A DNA stretch of 64,000 nt from Oceanobacter sp045430275. Its GTDB lineage: Bacteria; Pseudomonadota; Gammaproteobacteria; Pseudomonadales; Oceanobacteraceae. The position numbers were made by a program, and so were the translations under genes. The DNA is taken from NCBI GenBank assembly GCA_045430275.1, contig JAILXU010000004.1, positions 124,001-188,000 on the forward strand. The letters are read 5' to 3'. Under the pieces are notes generated by a model, which was not told the DNA's origin, searched no databases, and saw only the letters and a list, made by a program, of their open reading frames with translations. The number at the start of each line of letters is the position of its first letter. Positions within the stretch are counted from its first letter, which is position 1. Positions 16,104-24,413 of the stretch are shown here, piece after piece.

Positions 16104-17882
16104 TCAGTCATCATTGGCTGTCTGGGTTTGTAGCAAGGTTTGCTTGAGATCATCCGGCAAGCTGGCAGTGGCGGGTGTTTCAGTCTGTTCTTGCAGGCGC
16201 AGTTGTTCTTCCAGTTGTGCCTTGAGTAATTTCAGGTCTTCAAAACTGTTGTGGGTGTTCTTGTCTTGCCCCTCGGCAATCGTCTGGTGCAAGGCAGTGT
16301 TTCTGCCCATCACCTTGGCCAGATACAGGGCAACATCTGCCAGTTCGACCCAATATTCCGGGGTATAGCTCCTGAGCCAATCACCCGGTTCCTTGATCCA
16401 GGAGATACCCGCGCTGATGGTCAGGTGGCTGGCCAGTGGCGATTTTGGGTGGGGAATTTGCAGGGCCGTGATGGTATCTTTCAATCGCTGGCGGTACTTC
16501 TCCAGTTCCTTGCCGTCCTTGATGTAAATGATCAGACCAAACTCTTCTCCGCCGTAACGGCACACCAGTTCATCGGTTCTTTGTGAGCAGCGCCTCAGGG
16601 CTTGCGCTACCTGTTTGAGAGCCTGGTCGCCTTGCTGATGGCCCAGGATGTCGTTGTATTGCTTGAAGTAATCAATGTCCACCATCACCACTGCAATGGA
16701 GTAGTGGCGGCGCTGAATGCGCTTCCAGGCTTGCTGCACTGCCATGTCAAACACCCGGCGGTTGGGAATGCCGGTCAGGCGATCGGTGTTGGAGGTTTTT
16801 TCCAGCTCTCGGGTTTGTTGTTCAAGCTGGGTTTTTTGACGCTCCAATTCAAGGTTTTGGTCTTGCAGAGTTTGCTGCTGTGCCTCAACCGTACGGGCAA
16901 CCGCGTTGTAGGCCTGTTCCAGTTGTCTGAATTCCAGTATGCGAAGGGGAGAATCCACCTGGATGGGCGTGATGATCCGGGCTTCATGATGTTGTTCCAG
17001 TAGGCGCGTAACCCGGCGAATGGGTTCAATGAGTAATCCCAAAGCCATGATGGAAACGAGTAAAGGCAGCAGAGAAAACAGGATCACGGTCATGACGCCT
17101 TCCAGATGTACGAACGTCGGTGGTGCGGTGCGGGGCATCATGGTGAGACAGAAGGCGGGTTTTCCCGAAGTCAGATACTGACACAGATTCAAAGTGGTCT
17201 GGGGAGCCGTCAAGGCATCCTGAAAAGCCATTAAGTCTGTCCGGGGTGGAATAAGGGTGATGGGGTTGCCAATGGTTTCTGCAATTCGATCCAGCATGCC
17301 CTGATCGATCTTGCGTAATAAAATGAGATGGCCCAGTTGTTCATTACTTGTCTGATGGAAAACCGGAGCAGCAGCGCTGATGTAGGGCTGCCCCTGAAAC
17401 AGGGTGTAGCCAGAGTCTGGCGTTACAGGCATGTCAGCCCAATCACTGTTTGCCTGCTGAGTAGCGCTGGCCGCTGTGTTGGGTGTTGTGTTGGGTGTTG
17501 TGTTGGGTGTCGGGTGAAGGCCATCGGTGTGCTGAAAGAGTGTCAGGGCCTGCTGCTGCCGATTGAGGAAGATGACGCCGTCCAGTTGCAGTAACTCAAA
17601 ATGATCCGGATTGAACAGGTGGCTCAGCGGCAGGGGCTGCTCGGATGTCAGAAAGTGAATGATGTCGCGTTGCCGGGCATGATCCTTAGCCAGTATGTGG
17701 ACTTCATCCTGCAGATGTTTGAACTGTCCTTCCAGGCTGGCCAGCTCCGCTTCTTGCTGCTGCAAAACGGTCTGAACCTTTTCCGGGTATAGCCACCACA
17801 GGTGAACGGCAACGAAGCCGGCTGCCATGACGGCAGAGTACGCCAGGGAGATCAGTACAAATAATCGTCTAATGGATATCAT
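16104..17882 (-). CDS. Membrane-bound diguanylate cyclase (GGEEF)
   Basis: Makes the second messenger c-di-GMP. The 592-residue protein has a membrane helix at about 7-30, a periplasmic sensor region (31-255), a second helix (256-287), a HAMP-like/coiled-coil linker (288-365) and a GGDEF domain (366-535). The active-site motif is GGEEF at about 444-448, and DIDYFKQYND carries the metal aspartate. The inhibitory RxxD site is degenerate (RTDE). The sensor contains a TPNT triplet repeat. It may be a CHASE4-like sensor, but I cannot confirm that. The C-terminal 55 residues are a coiled coil. Confidence 0.93.
   Translation of the reverse strand: MISIRRLFVLISLAYSAVMAAGFVAVHLWWLYPEKVQTVLQQQEAELASLEGQFKHLQDEVHILAKDHARQRDIIHFLTSEQPLPLSHLFNPDHFELLQLDGVIFLNRQQQALTLFQHTDGLHPTPNTTPNTTPNTAASATQQANSDWADMPVTPDSGYTLFQGQPYISAAAPVFHQTSNEQLGHLILLRKIDQGMLDRIAETIGNPITLIPPRTDLMAFQDALTAPQTTLNLCQYLTSGKPAFCLTMMPRTAPPTFVHLEGVMTVILFSLLPLLVSIMALGLLIEPIRRVTRLLEQHHEARIITPIQVDSPLRILEFRQLEQAYNAVARTVEAQQQTLQDQNLELERQKTQLEQQTRELEKTSNTDRLTGIPNRRVFDMAVQQAWKRIQRRHYSIAVVMVDIDYFKQYNDILGHQQGDQALKQVAQALRRCSQRTDELVCRYGGEEFGLIIYIKDGKELEKYRQRLKDTITALQIPHPKSPLASHLTISAGISWIKEPGDWLRSYTPEYWVELADVALYLAKVMGRNTALHQTIAEGQDKNTHNSFEDLKLLKAQLEEQLRLQEQTETPATASLPDDLKQTLLQTQTANDD
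17477..17512 (-). repeat. Three 12-bp tandem repeats inside the diguanylate cyclase gene
   Basis: The plus-strand unit TGTTGGGTGTTG occurs at 17477-17488 and 17489-17500, and with one change at 17501-17512. It encodes the repeated TPNT tetrapeptide in the periplasmic part of the enzyme. The unit is a whole number of codons, so changes in copy number would keep the frame. Confidence 0.9.
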
Positions 17883-18035
17883 GGGCTTTACCTGCCTTGA
17901 CTGTACGCAATGTGCGTCCTGAATTGCGTGTTATTTGCATCTTGCCATCACAATGTGGATCTGGCCTTGAAAATTATCTGGACGTTTCTTTACAGCAAAA
18001 GTATGACCAGAGTACAGAGAAGAGACTCTTTTTTC

Positions 18036-18053
18036 TGGGTGGTGACAGTTTAA
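18036..18053 (+). repeat. Left copy of an 18-bp direct repeat flanking the permease gene
   Basis: TGGGTGGTGACAGTTTAA at 18036-18053 recurs with a single change at 19353-19370, on the other side of the permease gene and in the same orientation. The surrounding 17883-18145 gap holds the permease promoter and no supported gene. Confidence 0.75.
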
Positions 18054-18145
18054 CGTTTTGGCAACACAGCGTCTCTGTAACGCGTCAGGTTGGGAGTCAG
18101 TGATACCATGATAATTTTAACGATTGAATGAAATAGGAGATGCTG

Positions 18146-19327
18146 GTGAGCAAAGACCAATCATGCTGTTCCTCCCGGCCTGTTACCGAACCTGTGGTCA
18201 AGTCATCTTGTTGCAGTAGCAGTACTGCCCCCGTGGCTGAAACGGTCAGCGGTGGAGGCTGTTGTGGTTCTGTAAAAGCGGCTCCTGCCTCTGAATCGGG
18301 TTCCGGGGGAAGCTGTTGTGATACTCAGCCAGGACGAGACTGGTTGTTATGGGGGTGTGGAACGTTCGTGGTGCTGATGTATTTCGGTCATTGGGGCATT
18401 GGAGAAACCGTCATGCCGTGGCTGAACACCATGATGCACACCAGTATGGAAATGGTGCATGCCATGTGGTGGGGGATTCTCTCAGCGGCTTTCTTTGTCG
18501 GGTTGTTGGGAAGGGTTCCGCGTGAGTTGGTGATGTCTGTATTGGGACGTGGAGGCTCCTCTGCCGGATTGTTTCGAGCCACGTTGGCCGGGTTGATGTT
18601 GGACTTGTGCAACCACGGGATTCTGATGGTGGGCATGAAGTTGTATGAGCGGGGTGCCAGTCTTGGGCAGGTGATGGCATTTTTGATTGCCAGTCCGTGG
18701 AACTCTTTGACTCTGACGCTCATTCTGGTCGGTCTGATCGGTTTGAAGTGGACTCTGCTGTTTATTCTGGGGTCGTTGGTGATTGCCTGGGTCAGTGGCT
18801 GGGTTTTTGAACGGTTGGTAGAACGTGGTCAGTTGCCGTCCAATCCGCATCAGGTTGAGTTTGTTCAAACACCCTTCTGGCCAACGCTGAAGACTACCTG
18901 GCGACAACATGACTGGTCTGGCAAGGCCTTGTGGCAGATGTTTCTGGATGGGCTGAAAGAATCCCGTTCTGTATTGCGCTGGGTATTGTTGGGCATCGTG
19001 ATGGTGGCGTTGATTCGGGCCTTTGTTCCTGAAGACAGCTTCAGCACCTGGTTTGGGGCCAGTATGTCAGGTTTGTTCCTGACCCTGTTGGCCACTACGG
19101 TCATCGAAGTCTGTTCGGAAGGTTCCAGCCCAATTGCGGCTGATCTGGTGAATCGGGCGGCTGCGCCGGGGAATGCGTTTACGTTTCTGATGGCTGGAGC
19201 TGCGACAGACTATACTGAAATCATGGCGTTAAAAGAGACAACAAGCAGTTGGAAAATTGCGTTGTTTTTGCCTTTGGTGACGGTACCCCAGGTGCTGTTA
19301 ATGGGATATTTCATGAATATTGCATAG
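18146..19327 (+). CDS. COG0701/ArsP-like permease with cysteine-pair N-terminal tail
   Basis: A 393-residue integral membrane protein of the permease superfamily (COG0701, DUF318) that includes ArsP-type organoarsenical exporters. Residues 1-60 are a soluble tail with four Cys-Cys pairs (SCCSS, SCCSS, GGCCGS, GSCCD), a likely metal or metalloid capture region. About eight to ten hydrophobic segments follow from residue 68; LDLCNHGILMVG and EVCSEGSSPIAADL are conserved-looking intramembrane segments. I prefer GTG 18146, six bases after AGGAG, over ATG 18140, which abuts it. Substrate is not provable from sequence. Confidence 0.85.
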   Translation: MSKDQSCCSSRPVTEPVVKSSCCSSSTAPVAETVSGGGCCGSVKAAPASESGSGGSCCDTQPGRDWLLWGCGTFVVLMYFGHWGIGETVMPWLNTMMHTSMEMVHAMWWGILSAAFFVGLLGRVPRELVMSVLGRGGSSAGLFRATLAGLMLDLCNHGILMVGMKLYERGASLGQVMAFLIASPWNSLTLTLILVGLIGLKWTLLFILGSLVIAWVSGWVFERLVERGQLPSNPHQVEFVQTPFWPTLKTTWRQHDWSGKALWQMFLDGLKESRSVLRWVLLGIVMVALIRAFVPEDSFSTWFGASMSGLFLTLLATTVIEVCSEGSSPIAADLVNRAAAPGNAFTFLMAGAATDYTEIMALKETTSSWKIALFLPLVTVPQVLLMGYFMNIA

Positions 19328-19352
19328 TTATTAACTATACTATCATTAGTTA

Positions 19353-19370
19353 TGGGTGGTGACGGTTTAA
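19353..19370 (+). repeat. Right copy of the 18-bp direct repeat flanking the permease gene
   Basis: TGGGTGGTGACGGTTTAA at 19353-19370 matches 18036-18053 at 17 of 18 positions. This copy also forms the left arm of a hairpin, GGTGGTGA (19355-19362) with TCACCACC (19375-19382), which may terminate the permease transcript although no T-run follows. Confidence 0.75.
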
Positions 19371-19426
19371 ATCATCACCACCTATTCATTCATGCCTTCA
19401 TGGTTATGTTTTTTTTGTGTTGTATT

Positions 19427-19972
19427 TTATGTATTGTCGGTCTTGTTGGTCGGGGTTAATTCAACGGTGTTATTATTGTCACTTAGCCATAATGTTCCAT
19501 CCTGAATGATGGCCTGTAAATCCATTGTTCGTTGATAAAGACTGGTTATTAACTCAATATCTTCAGGATTAATATCAAATACCCGAATACGGTTCATGGC
19601 TAATATATGTTCTTGATTGGTATCCCACCATTGCGCTGAGGTGCGTCCCTGATAGGTGTAAATATCAACCTTTTTAGCCAGTGAGGATGCCTTTCGCAGG
19701 CGCTTTTCATCCGGGTGTCCCAGTTCTATCCAGTGTTGAATGGAGCCTGTTGCATCGCGCTCCCAAAGGTCGGGTTCATCGGTAGAACTGAGACCTCGGG
19801 TGAATTCCAGGCTTTCTGACGCCTGTAAAATCCAGCCAACCAATCGCACCATCATGCGTTCTTTGGTTTCGGATGGATGTTGAGCCAGTGTGAGTCGGTG
19901 AGTCTGGTAGTAGTGTCTGTCCATATCGGATATGGCGACGGATACTTTAAATATGGTTGCTTTTAGAGCCAT
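19427..19972 (-). CDS. yaeQ: YaeQ family protein
   Basis: A 181-residue member of the YaeQ family, which has a PD-(D/E)XK nuclease-like fold. The beginning MALKATIFKVSVAISDMDRHYY and the middle LWERDATGSIQHWIELGHPDE are diagnostic. KVDIYTY continues the nuclease-like core. Despite early reports of an RfaH-like effect, the cellular role is unclear. The C-terminus ends in an asparagine/threonine-rich tail. It is convergent with the permease gene and divergent from the HipB-like regulator. Confidence 0.93.
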   Translation of the reverse strand: MALKATIFKVSVAISDMDRHYYQTHRLTLAQHPSETKERMMVRLVGWILQASESLEFTRGLSSTDEPDLWERDATGSIQHWIELGHPDEKRLRKASSLAKKVDIYTYQGRTSAQWWDTNQEHILAMNRIRVFDINPEDIELITSLYQRTMDLQAIIQDGTLWLSDNNNTVELTPTNKTDNT

Positions 19973-20085
19973 TAGATCAAGTCACATAAAAAAATATTCA
20001 TTTTACGTCGAAAAATTGCGTTATGGCCTTCAAAGGTACGAATTTAAGGCTATAACTGTGATTATGTTTACGCTGGGAGTCCACG

Positions 20086-20376
20086 ATGAGCAAACACATA
20101 TCCGACGAAACGATACTGCTGGGAGAAATAGGAGCCAGGGTTAGGGCAGTGCGATTGTCGGAGAATTTGAGTCAGGAACAATTGGCAGCTGCTGCAGCCG
20201 TCAGTCGTTCCACAATCAAACGGCTGGAGTCCGGGCATGGAAGCGTTAGTTTGGCGAATTTATTGGCCATACTTGCTGTACTTGATTTGTCAGAAAATCT
20301 GGTAGCCTCGCTACCAGAGCCAGAGGAGCTGTCGTTGCATCGGCAGCGAGCTTCACGCAAGCGTTCTGCAACCTGA
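20086..20376 (+). CDS. HipB-like XRE-family regulator, orphan
   Basis: A 96-residue helix-turn-helix protein. The HTH spans about residues 12-68 (RVRAVRLSENLSQEQLAAAA then VSRSTIKRLESGHGSVSLAN) and the tail LPEPEELSLHRQRASRKR resembles HipB-like partners of HipA kinases. No hipA gene follows; instead a strong terminator comes 10 bp after the stop, so it is transcribed alone. It may be the remnant of a toxin-antitoxin pair or a stand-alone regulator. Confidence 0.88.
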   Translation: MSKHISDETILLGEIGARVRAVRLSENLSQEQLAAAAAVSRSTIKRLESGHGSVSLANLLAILAVLDLSENLVASLPEPEELSLHRQRASRKRSAT

Positions 20377-20385
20377 TTAATACCT

Positions 20386-20425
20386 CTGCCCGGTCGTACC
20401 TAGAGTACGGCTCGGGCAGCCTTTT
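20386..20425 (+). terminator. Intrinsic terminator of the HipB-like gene
   Basis: CTGCCCG (20386-20392) pairs with CGGGCAG (20413-20419), and inside it CGTAC (20395-20399) pairs with GTACG (20405-20409); a T-rich stretch follows. Confidence 0.85.
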
Positions 20426-20587
20426 ATTCCTTCCTGTCATCTGCATTATTAAGCACGATTAGTAATATCCAATAGTTTTTTAATATCTACTCATTTTTTA
20501 TATGGAAGGCCATCATATCGGTGGCAATTGAATCGGTGTTATTTGTTTGTGTCTGGATTGTTACTGGTTTCTCACGACTGGTTTTTT

Positions 20588-20617
20588 CTTGTCTTTTTTT
20601 TAAACTTGTCTTTTTTT
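20588..20617 (+). repeat. Duplicated CTTGTC plus T-run in a long non-coding gap
   Basis: CTTGTC followed by eight Ts (20588-20601) and CTTGTC followed by seven Ts (20605-20617) lie in a T-rich stretch within the gap 20426-21106. Apart from this, the upstream part of the gap shows no gene I would support; a minus-strand frame at 20682-20930 has no ribosome binding site or recognisable content. Confidence 0.6.
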
Positions 20618-20954
20618 GTCTCTTTTGTGTTTTCGATTCGACTGTTTATGCACGGCTGTTACTGGAAGAGTGTTCCGCGCTCTAAATGGGGTGCGTTGCG
20701 ATGACAGTGATGGACTGCTCTGGTTCATTGAAAGCATTTCCTGAGCAGATTTTTTGCTTGTGGACTGTGATCGCAGGGCACTGAAATCTTCTGATTGATC
20801 CTGTTTCTATCAGGAAATCAAAGTTGGCTTGTAGTTTGCTAATAACTCTTGCAGGTGATTTCTTGTGTGCTGCGTAGCACTTTTGTGAGTCGGTACTGGA
20901 TTTTTCTGAGAAAACTGTTTTTAGAGACATCCATATTACAAAATGTCACAATAA

Positions 20955-20976
20955 AAACGTGATGAATGTCACGTTT
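20955..20976. promoter_or_regulatory. CRP/Vfr-like palindrome
   Basis: AAACGTGA, six bases, then TCACGTTT form a perfect inverted repeat with the GTGA-N6-TCAC core of CRP-family sites. A further TGTCACA lies just upstream at 20944-20950. It is about 130 bp before the DUF2726 gene and probably acts on that promoter. Confidence 0.5.
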
Positions 20977-21106
20977 AGCGCGACTGCAAGGGATAGTGGC
21001 GGCTTGGGTTGAGTTGTATCAGGCATTTGGCGGTATGGATGTGAGCTGAAAAGTGCCCCGAAGAACCAATCGGGCGGTGTTTCAAGTTTTGTAATGGTGG
21101 TTTCTT

Positions 21107-22222
21107 ATGACTTACTTCGATGTTTTCTGGTTACTTAAATATGGTGTCTTGATTGCCTTGGCCGTTGCCATTTCATTGGCTGTTACTTTGGCGGTTCGCA
21201 ATTTGCTTCGCAGAACAGAGTCTGGAGCCACCGTCTTGCAAAATGAGCAGAGTTGTTCGGAGCCGGTTGTAGCACCCATCGAAGCGGAGCAATCTGTAAT
21301 AGCGCCTGCACCAGAAGTAGCCATTCAGGAACCCCCTGTTTCTGAACTGCCCAGGTTTGAGCCTGTAGCTAATGTGGTCGCAGCACCAGTCACGCAACCA
21401 GCCGACATTCCGATGCCAGATATGAGTGCTTTTCAGCAGTCGGTGTTGCCTCAATCCCATCTGTCTTCAAGAAGACCTGCGACTCAGATACCAGAACGCA
21501 ATGGCAGTCTTCAGCATTTGTTGGCTCAGGTTGAGCAAGATCTCGGCTATCAGGTAGCCAGCTCCTTGTTGAATACACAGGAACGTGAATTCTATTCTTC
21601 ATTGAAGTCGGTTTTGCCTGCGCATTTAACGCTGATGTGCAAGGTGCGTGCAGCGGACTTTTTATCCCCGAATCAGGCCACCAATACCGGCAGTGCCTTT
21701 GAACTGATGAAGTTGATTGCAACCCAGTATTTTACCTTTCTGGTATGTGACAGGCGGACATTGGAGCCGGTTGGATTTATTGAACTGCATGACCTGGAAC
21801 CCGGGCATTTGATGGCTCGGGAGGCGCGGCTGAATGTGTTGCGGCGTTTGTCTCAGGAGGTCAATTTTCCGATGATCGTTCTGGATCTTGCCAATGGCTA
21901 TCCCGTAGACAAGTTAGTAAAGCACCTGAATGGGCTGGCGGGTGTCGATACGGTTCAGAAAAAACTGTCGATGTATTGCTACCTGTCGGGTTCGATGGTC
22001 GTTGAACCGCCTCGCCAGCAGAAGGCACCGGTTAAGTCGACAAGCCAAAGTTGCCCTGAATGTGGCTCCAAAATGAAATATCGCATCAGCCGGTCCGGTA
22101 AGTACAAAGGGCGGATTTTCCACGCTTGCCAGTCTTATCCGACGACGTGTAGTCATATCAAGTTGATGCCCGTTGTCAGTAATACCAGCCCTGTTACCTC
22201 CAAGGTCAAGCAGTTCGCCTGA
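21107..22222 (+). CDS. Membrane-anchored DUF2726 protein with topoisomerase-type zinc finger
   Basis: A 371-residue protein. An N-terminal helix (about 10-32) anchors it to the membrane, followed by a Pro/Val/Glu-rich linker (about 40-115). The DUF2726 domain (about 155-290) begins LLNTQEREFYSSLKSVLP and includes FLVCDRRTLEPVGFIELHD. A C-terminal zinc finger like those of type IA topoisomerases follows (CPECGSKMKYRISRSGKYKG, later Cys residues in ACQSYPTTCS). DUF2726 is a restriction-endonuclease-like fold in other proteins, but no function is assigned here. It is a single gene behind a CRP-like site. Confidence 0.85.
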   Translation: MTYFDVFWLLKYGVLIALAVAISLAVTLAVRNLLRRTESGATVLQNEQSCSEPVVAPIEAEQSVIAPAPEVAIQEPPVSELPRFEPVANVVAAPVTQPADIPMPDMSAFQQSVLPQSHLSSRRPATQIPERNGSLQHLLAQVEQDLGYQVASSLLNTQEREFYSSLKSVLPAHLTLMCKVRAADFLSPNQATNTGSAFELMKLIATQYFTFLVCDRRTLEPVGFIELHDLEPGHLMAREARLNVLRRLSQEVNFPMIVLDLANGYPVDKLVKHLNGLAGVDTVQKKLSMYCYLSGSMVVEPPRQQKAPVKSTSQSCPECGSKMKYRISRSGKYKGRIFHACQSYPTTCSHIKLMPVVSNTSPVTSKVKQFA

Positions 22223-22255
22223 TTCATTGATGTAGATTCCTGTTTTTCAGTATGT

Positions 22256-22274
22256 GTGCGACACCCTGTCGCAC
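22256..22274 (+). other. Perfect hairpin upstream of the copper receptor gene
   Basis: GTGCGACA (22256-22263), loop CCC, TGTCGCAC (22267-22274) form a perfect 8-bp stem between the DUF2726 gene and the copper receptor gene, 59 bp before the latter's start. It may end the upstream transcript (no T-run follows) or be an operator or leader element. Confidence 0.4.
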
Positions 22275-22332
22275 GTCCGTTTATGCGTATGTGGTTATGA
22301 TTCCTCGCAGTTTGATTCGAGGAATACACACC

Positions 22333-24357
22333 ATGTCCCAGCGCTTTCTGCTTACTCCTTTATCCCTTGCTGTCGCTATTTCAAGTGCCTCTGGTGCTGT
22401 TTGGGCGAATGAGCCTGAGTTGTCCAATGTGTCCGATACCCTGGTGGTGACAGCGCCTCCCATGGTGGAGCCTCTGGTCGTTCTGACGGATCCCAAAGCG
22501 CCGCGCCAGCCATTGCCTGCTCATGACGGCGCTGACCTGCTCAAAAGCGTGCCGGGGTTCTCGGTCATACGCAAAGGCGGCAGTGATGGTGATCCGGTCT
22601 TTCGTGGTATGGCGGCCTCGCGTCTTGGAATTCTGCTGGATGGTGCGGTTACGTTGGGTGGTTGTGGCATGCGTATGGACCCGCCGACCGCGTATGTTTT
22701 CCCGGAATCATTCGATGAAGTTCGTATTCTGAAAGGCCCGCAAAGTGTTCGTCATGGTGCGGGCAACAGTGCCGGTGTGGTGTTGTTTGAACGACACGAC
22801 CCTGAACTGACCGATTTTGAAGCTCATGGTGAAGGTAGCGTGTTGCAAGGTTCGGCAGATCGCAACGACCAGATGGCCAGTGTCATGGCGGGTAATCAAA
22901 CGGGTTATATCAAGCTGGGTGGCACACGCGCCGATGCCAATAATTACACCGATGGTGCTGGCAACGACGTCCACTCAGCTTATACACGCTGGAGTGGTGA
23001 TCTGACATTGGGCTGGACACCGACGGAAGACACGCGCATTGAGTTGTCCGGTGGCGTTAGTGATGGTGAGGCGCGTTACGCCGACCGCAGCATGGACGGA
23101 GCCATGTTTGAACGTGAGCATATGGCCGTGCGTTTCAACCAAAAAAACCTGACTCCGATATTGGAAACACTCGAAGTGCGGGCGTATCAGAATGACGTCG
23201 ACCATGTGATGGATAACTATTCCCTGCGCAAGAATGCAGGCAAACGCATGGTGAAGAACCCGGATCGGGCCACCGACGGCGCATCGGTTGTGGCAACTCT
23301 GGGGCTGGATTCCGGTGAGCTGGTGGTGGGGGCCGATTGGCAGGCCAATGAGCATCGCCTGCGTAAAGCCAGTGCGATGGGGATGAACCCGGATTATCGT
23401 TCGTTGTCGCGGACGGCGGATATGGAATTTGAAACCCTGGGGGTGTTCTTTGAACATGAAGCTGATTGGTCAGAAAAAGCCACGCTTCACACGGGCTTGA
23501 GAGTAAATCAGGATTCGGCTAAAGATCTGCGTTCCGGGCGCGATACCAATGGCGACACCGATGATCAGAATCTGATGAGCGGCTTTGTTCGTTATGAAGA
23601 ACAGATGAGCTATAGCCATCGCTGGTATCTGGGTCTGGGCCACACTGAGCGCGCGGCTGACTATTGGGAACGAACCCGTAATCCGGCGGCGGTGAATATG
23701 ATGCAAACCGGAGCCGCCAGCACCTTTGATCTGAACCCGGAAAAAACCACCCAGCTGGATGTCGGCATGGTGCATCGTGGTGTGGATACTCAGGGTTCGG
23801 TGTCGGCGTTTTATGCACGCCATGCTGATTTCATTGAGATATCCACTCGCCCTGACGTCAGCGCCTTTGCAATACAGGCAGAAAATGTGGATGCCGTCAC
23901 CTGGGGGCTGGAAGCGGATGCCCGTTATCAGTTCTTGCCACAATGGTCGGTGATGTCATCGCTGGCCTGGGTACGCGGATACAATTTGTCAGAGCATCGC
24001 CCTCTGGGCCAGATTCCACCGTTGGAGATGCGGGTGGGGCTGAATTACGACCAGAAATCCTGGTCGGCAGGTCTGCTGTGGCGTGGAGTAGCGGAGCAGA
24101 ATCGCAGCGTGGCGGGTGTCGGTAACATTGTGGGGCAGGACATTGGTGACAGTCGTGATTTCCATGTGTTGTCTCTGAATGCAGCCTGGCGTTTCTCGCC
24201 AGATACTCGCCTGACCGCCGGGGTTGATAATCTGTTTGATGCCGCCTATGCCGAGCATATTTCCCGTGGCGGGGCTGAAATCTCCGGTTACGAAACCACC
24301 GAGCGTATTAACGAACCGGGTCGTACCGTCTGGATGAAACTGCAATCCCGCTTCTGA
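22333..24357 (+). CDS. oprC: TonB-dependent copper receptor (OprC/NosA family)
   Basis: An outer-membrane beta-barrel receptor for copper. The 674-residue precursor has a signal peptide (about 1-26, ending VWA-NE), a TonB-box-like DTLVVTAPP segment, a plug domain (about 60-185) and a C-terminal barrel that ends in phenylalanine. The copper-site motif C-X3-M of OprC is present as Cys111 and Met115 in GGCGMRMDPPTAY. GAGGA upstream supports ATG 22333. No copper regulator or chaperone is adjacent, but a hairpin precedes the gene. Confidence 0.93.
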   Translation: MSQRFLLTPLSLAVAISSASGAVWANEPELSNVSDTLVVTAPPMVEPLVVLTDPKAPRQPLPAHDGADLLKSVPGFSVIRKGGSDGDPVFRGMAASRLGILLDGAVTLGGCGMRMDPPTAYVFPESFDEVRILKGPQSVRHGAGNSAGVVLFERHDPELTDFEAHGEGSVLQGSADRNDQMASVMAGNQTGYIKLGGTRADANNYTDGAGNDVHSAYTRWSGDLTLGWTPTEDTRIELSGGVSDGEARYADRSMDGAMFEREHMAVRFNQKNLTPILETLEVRAYQNDVDHVMDNYSLRKNAGKRMVKNPDRATDGASVVATLGLDSGELVVGADWQANEHRLRKASAMGMNPDYRSLSRTADMEFETLGVFFEHEADWSEKATLHTGLRVNQDSAKDLRSGRDTNGDTDDQNLMSGFVRYEEQMSYSHRWYLGLGHTERAADYWERTRNPAAVNMMQTGAASTFDLNPEKTTQLDVGMVHRGVDTQGSVSAFYARHADFIEISTRPDVSAFAIQAENVDAVTWGLEADARYQFLPQWSVMSSLAWVRGYNLSEHRPLGQIPPLEMRVGLNYDQKSWSAGLLWRGVAEQNRSVAGVGNIVGQDIGDSRDFHVLSLNAAWRFSPDTRLTAGVDNLFDAAYAEHISRGGAEISGYETTERINEPGRTVWMKLQSRF

Positions 24358-24413
24358 GTTCCTGTCCGGGCCTGTTATTCTGTGCGGCATGATTCATAAC
24401 AAAGAGGCCCGGT

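Noticed and set aside
17897..18103. Frame of 68 codons before the permease gene
   Set aside because: Overlaps the likely promoter and the left copy of the direct repeat; composition is not protein-like.
20682..20930. Minus-strand frame of 82 codons in the long gap
   Set aside because: No convincing ribosome binding site and no family-like sequence; the gap looks non-coding, though a small gene cannot be fully excluded.
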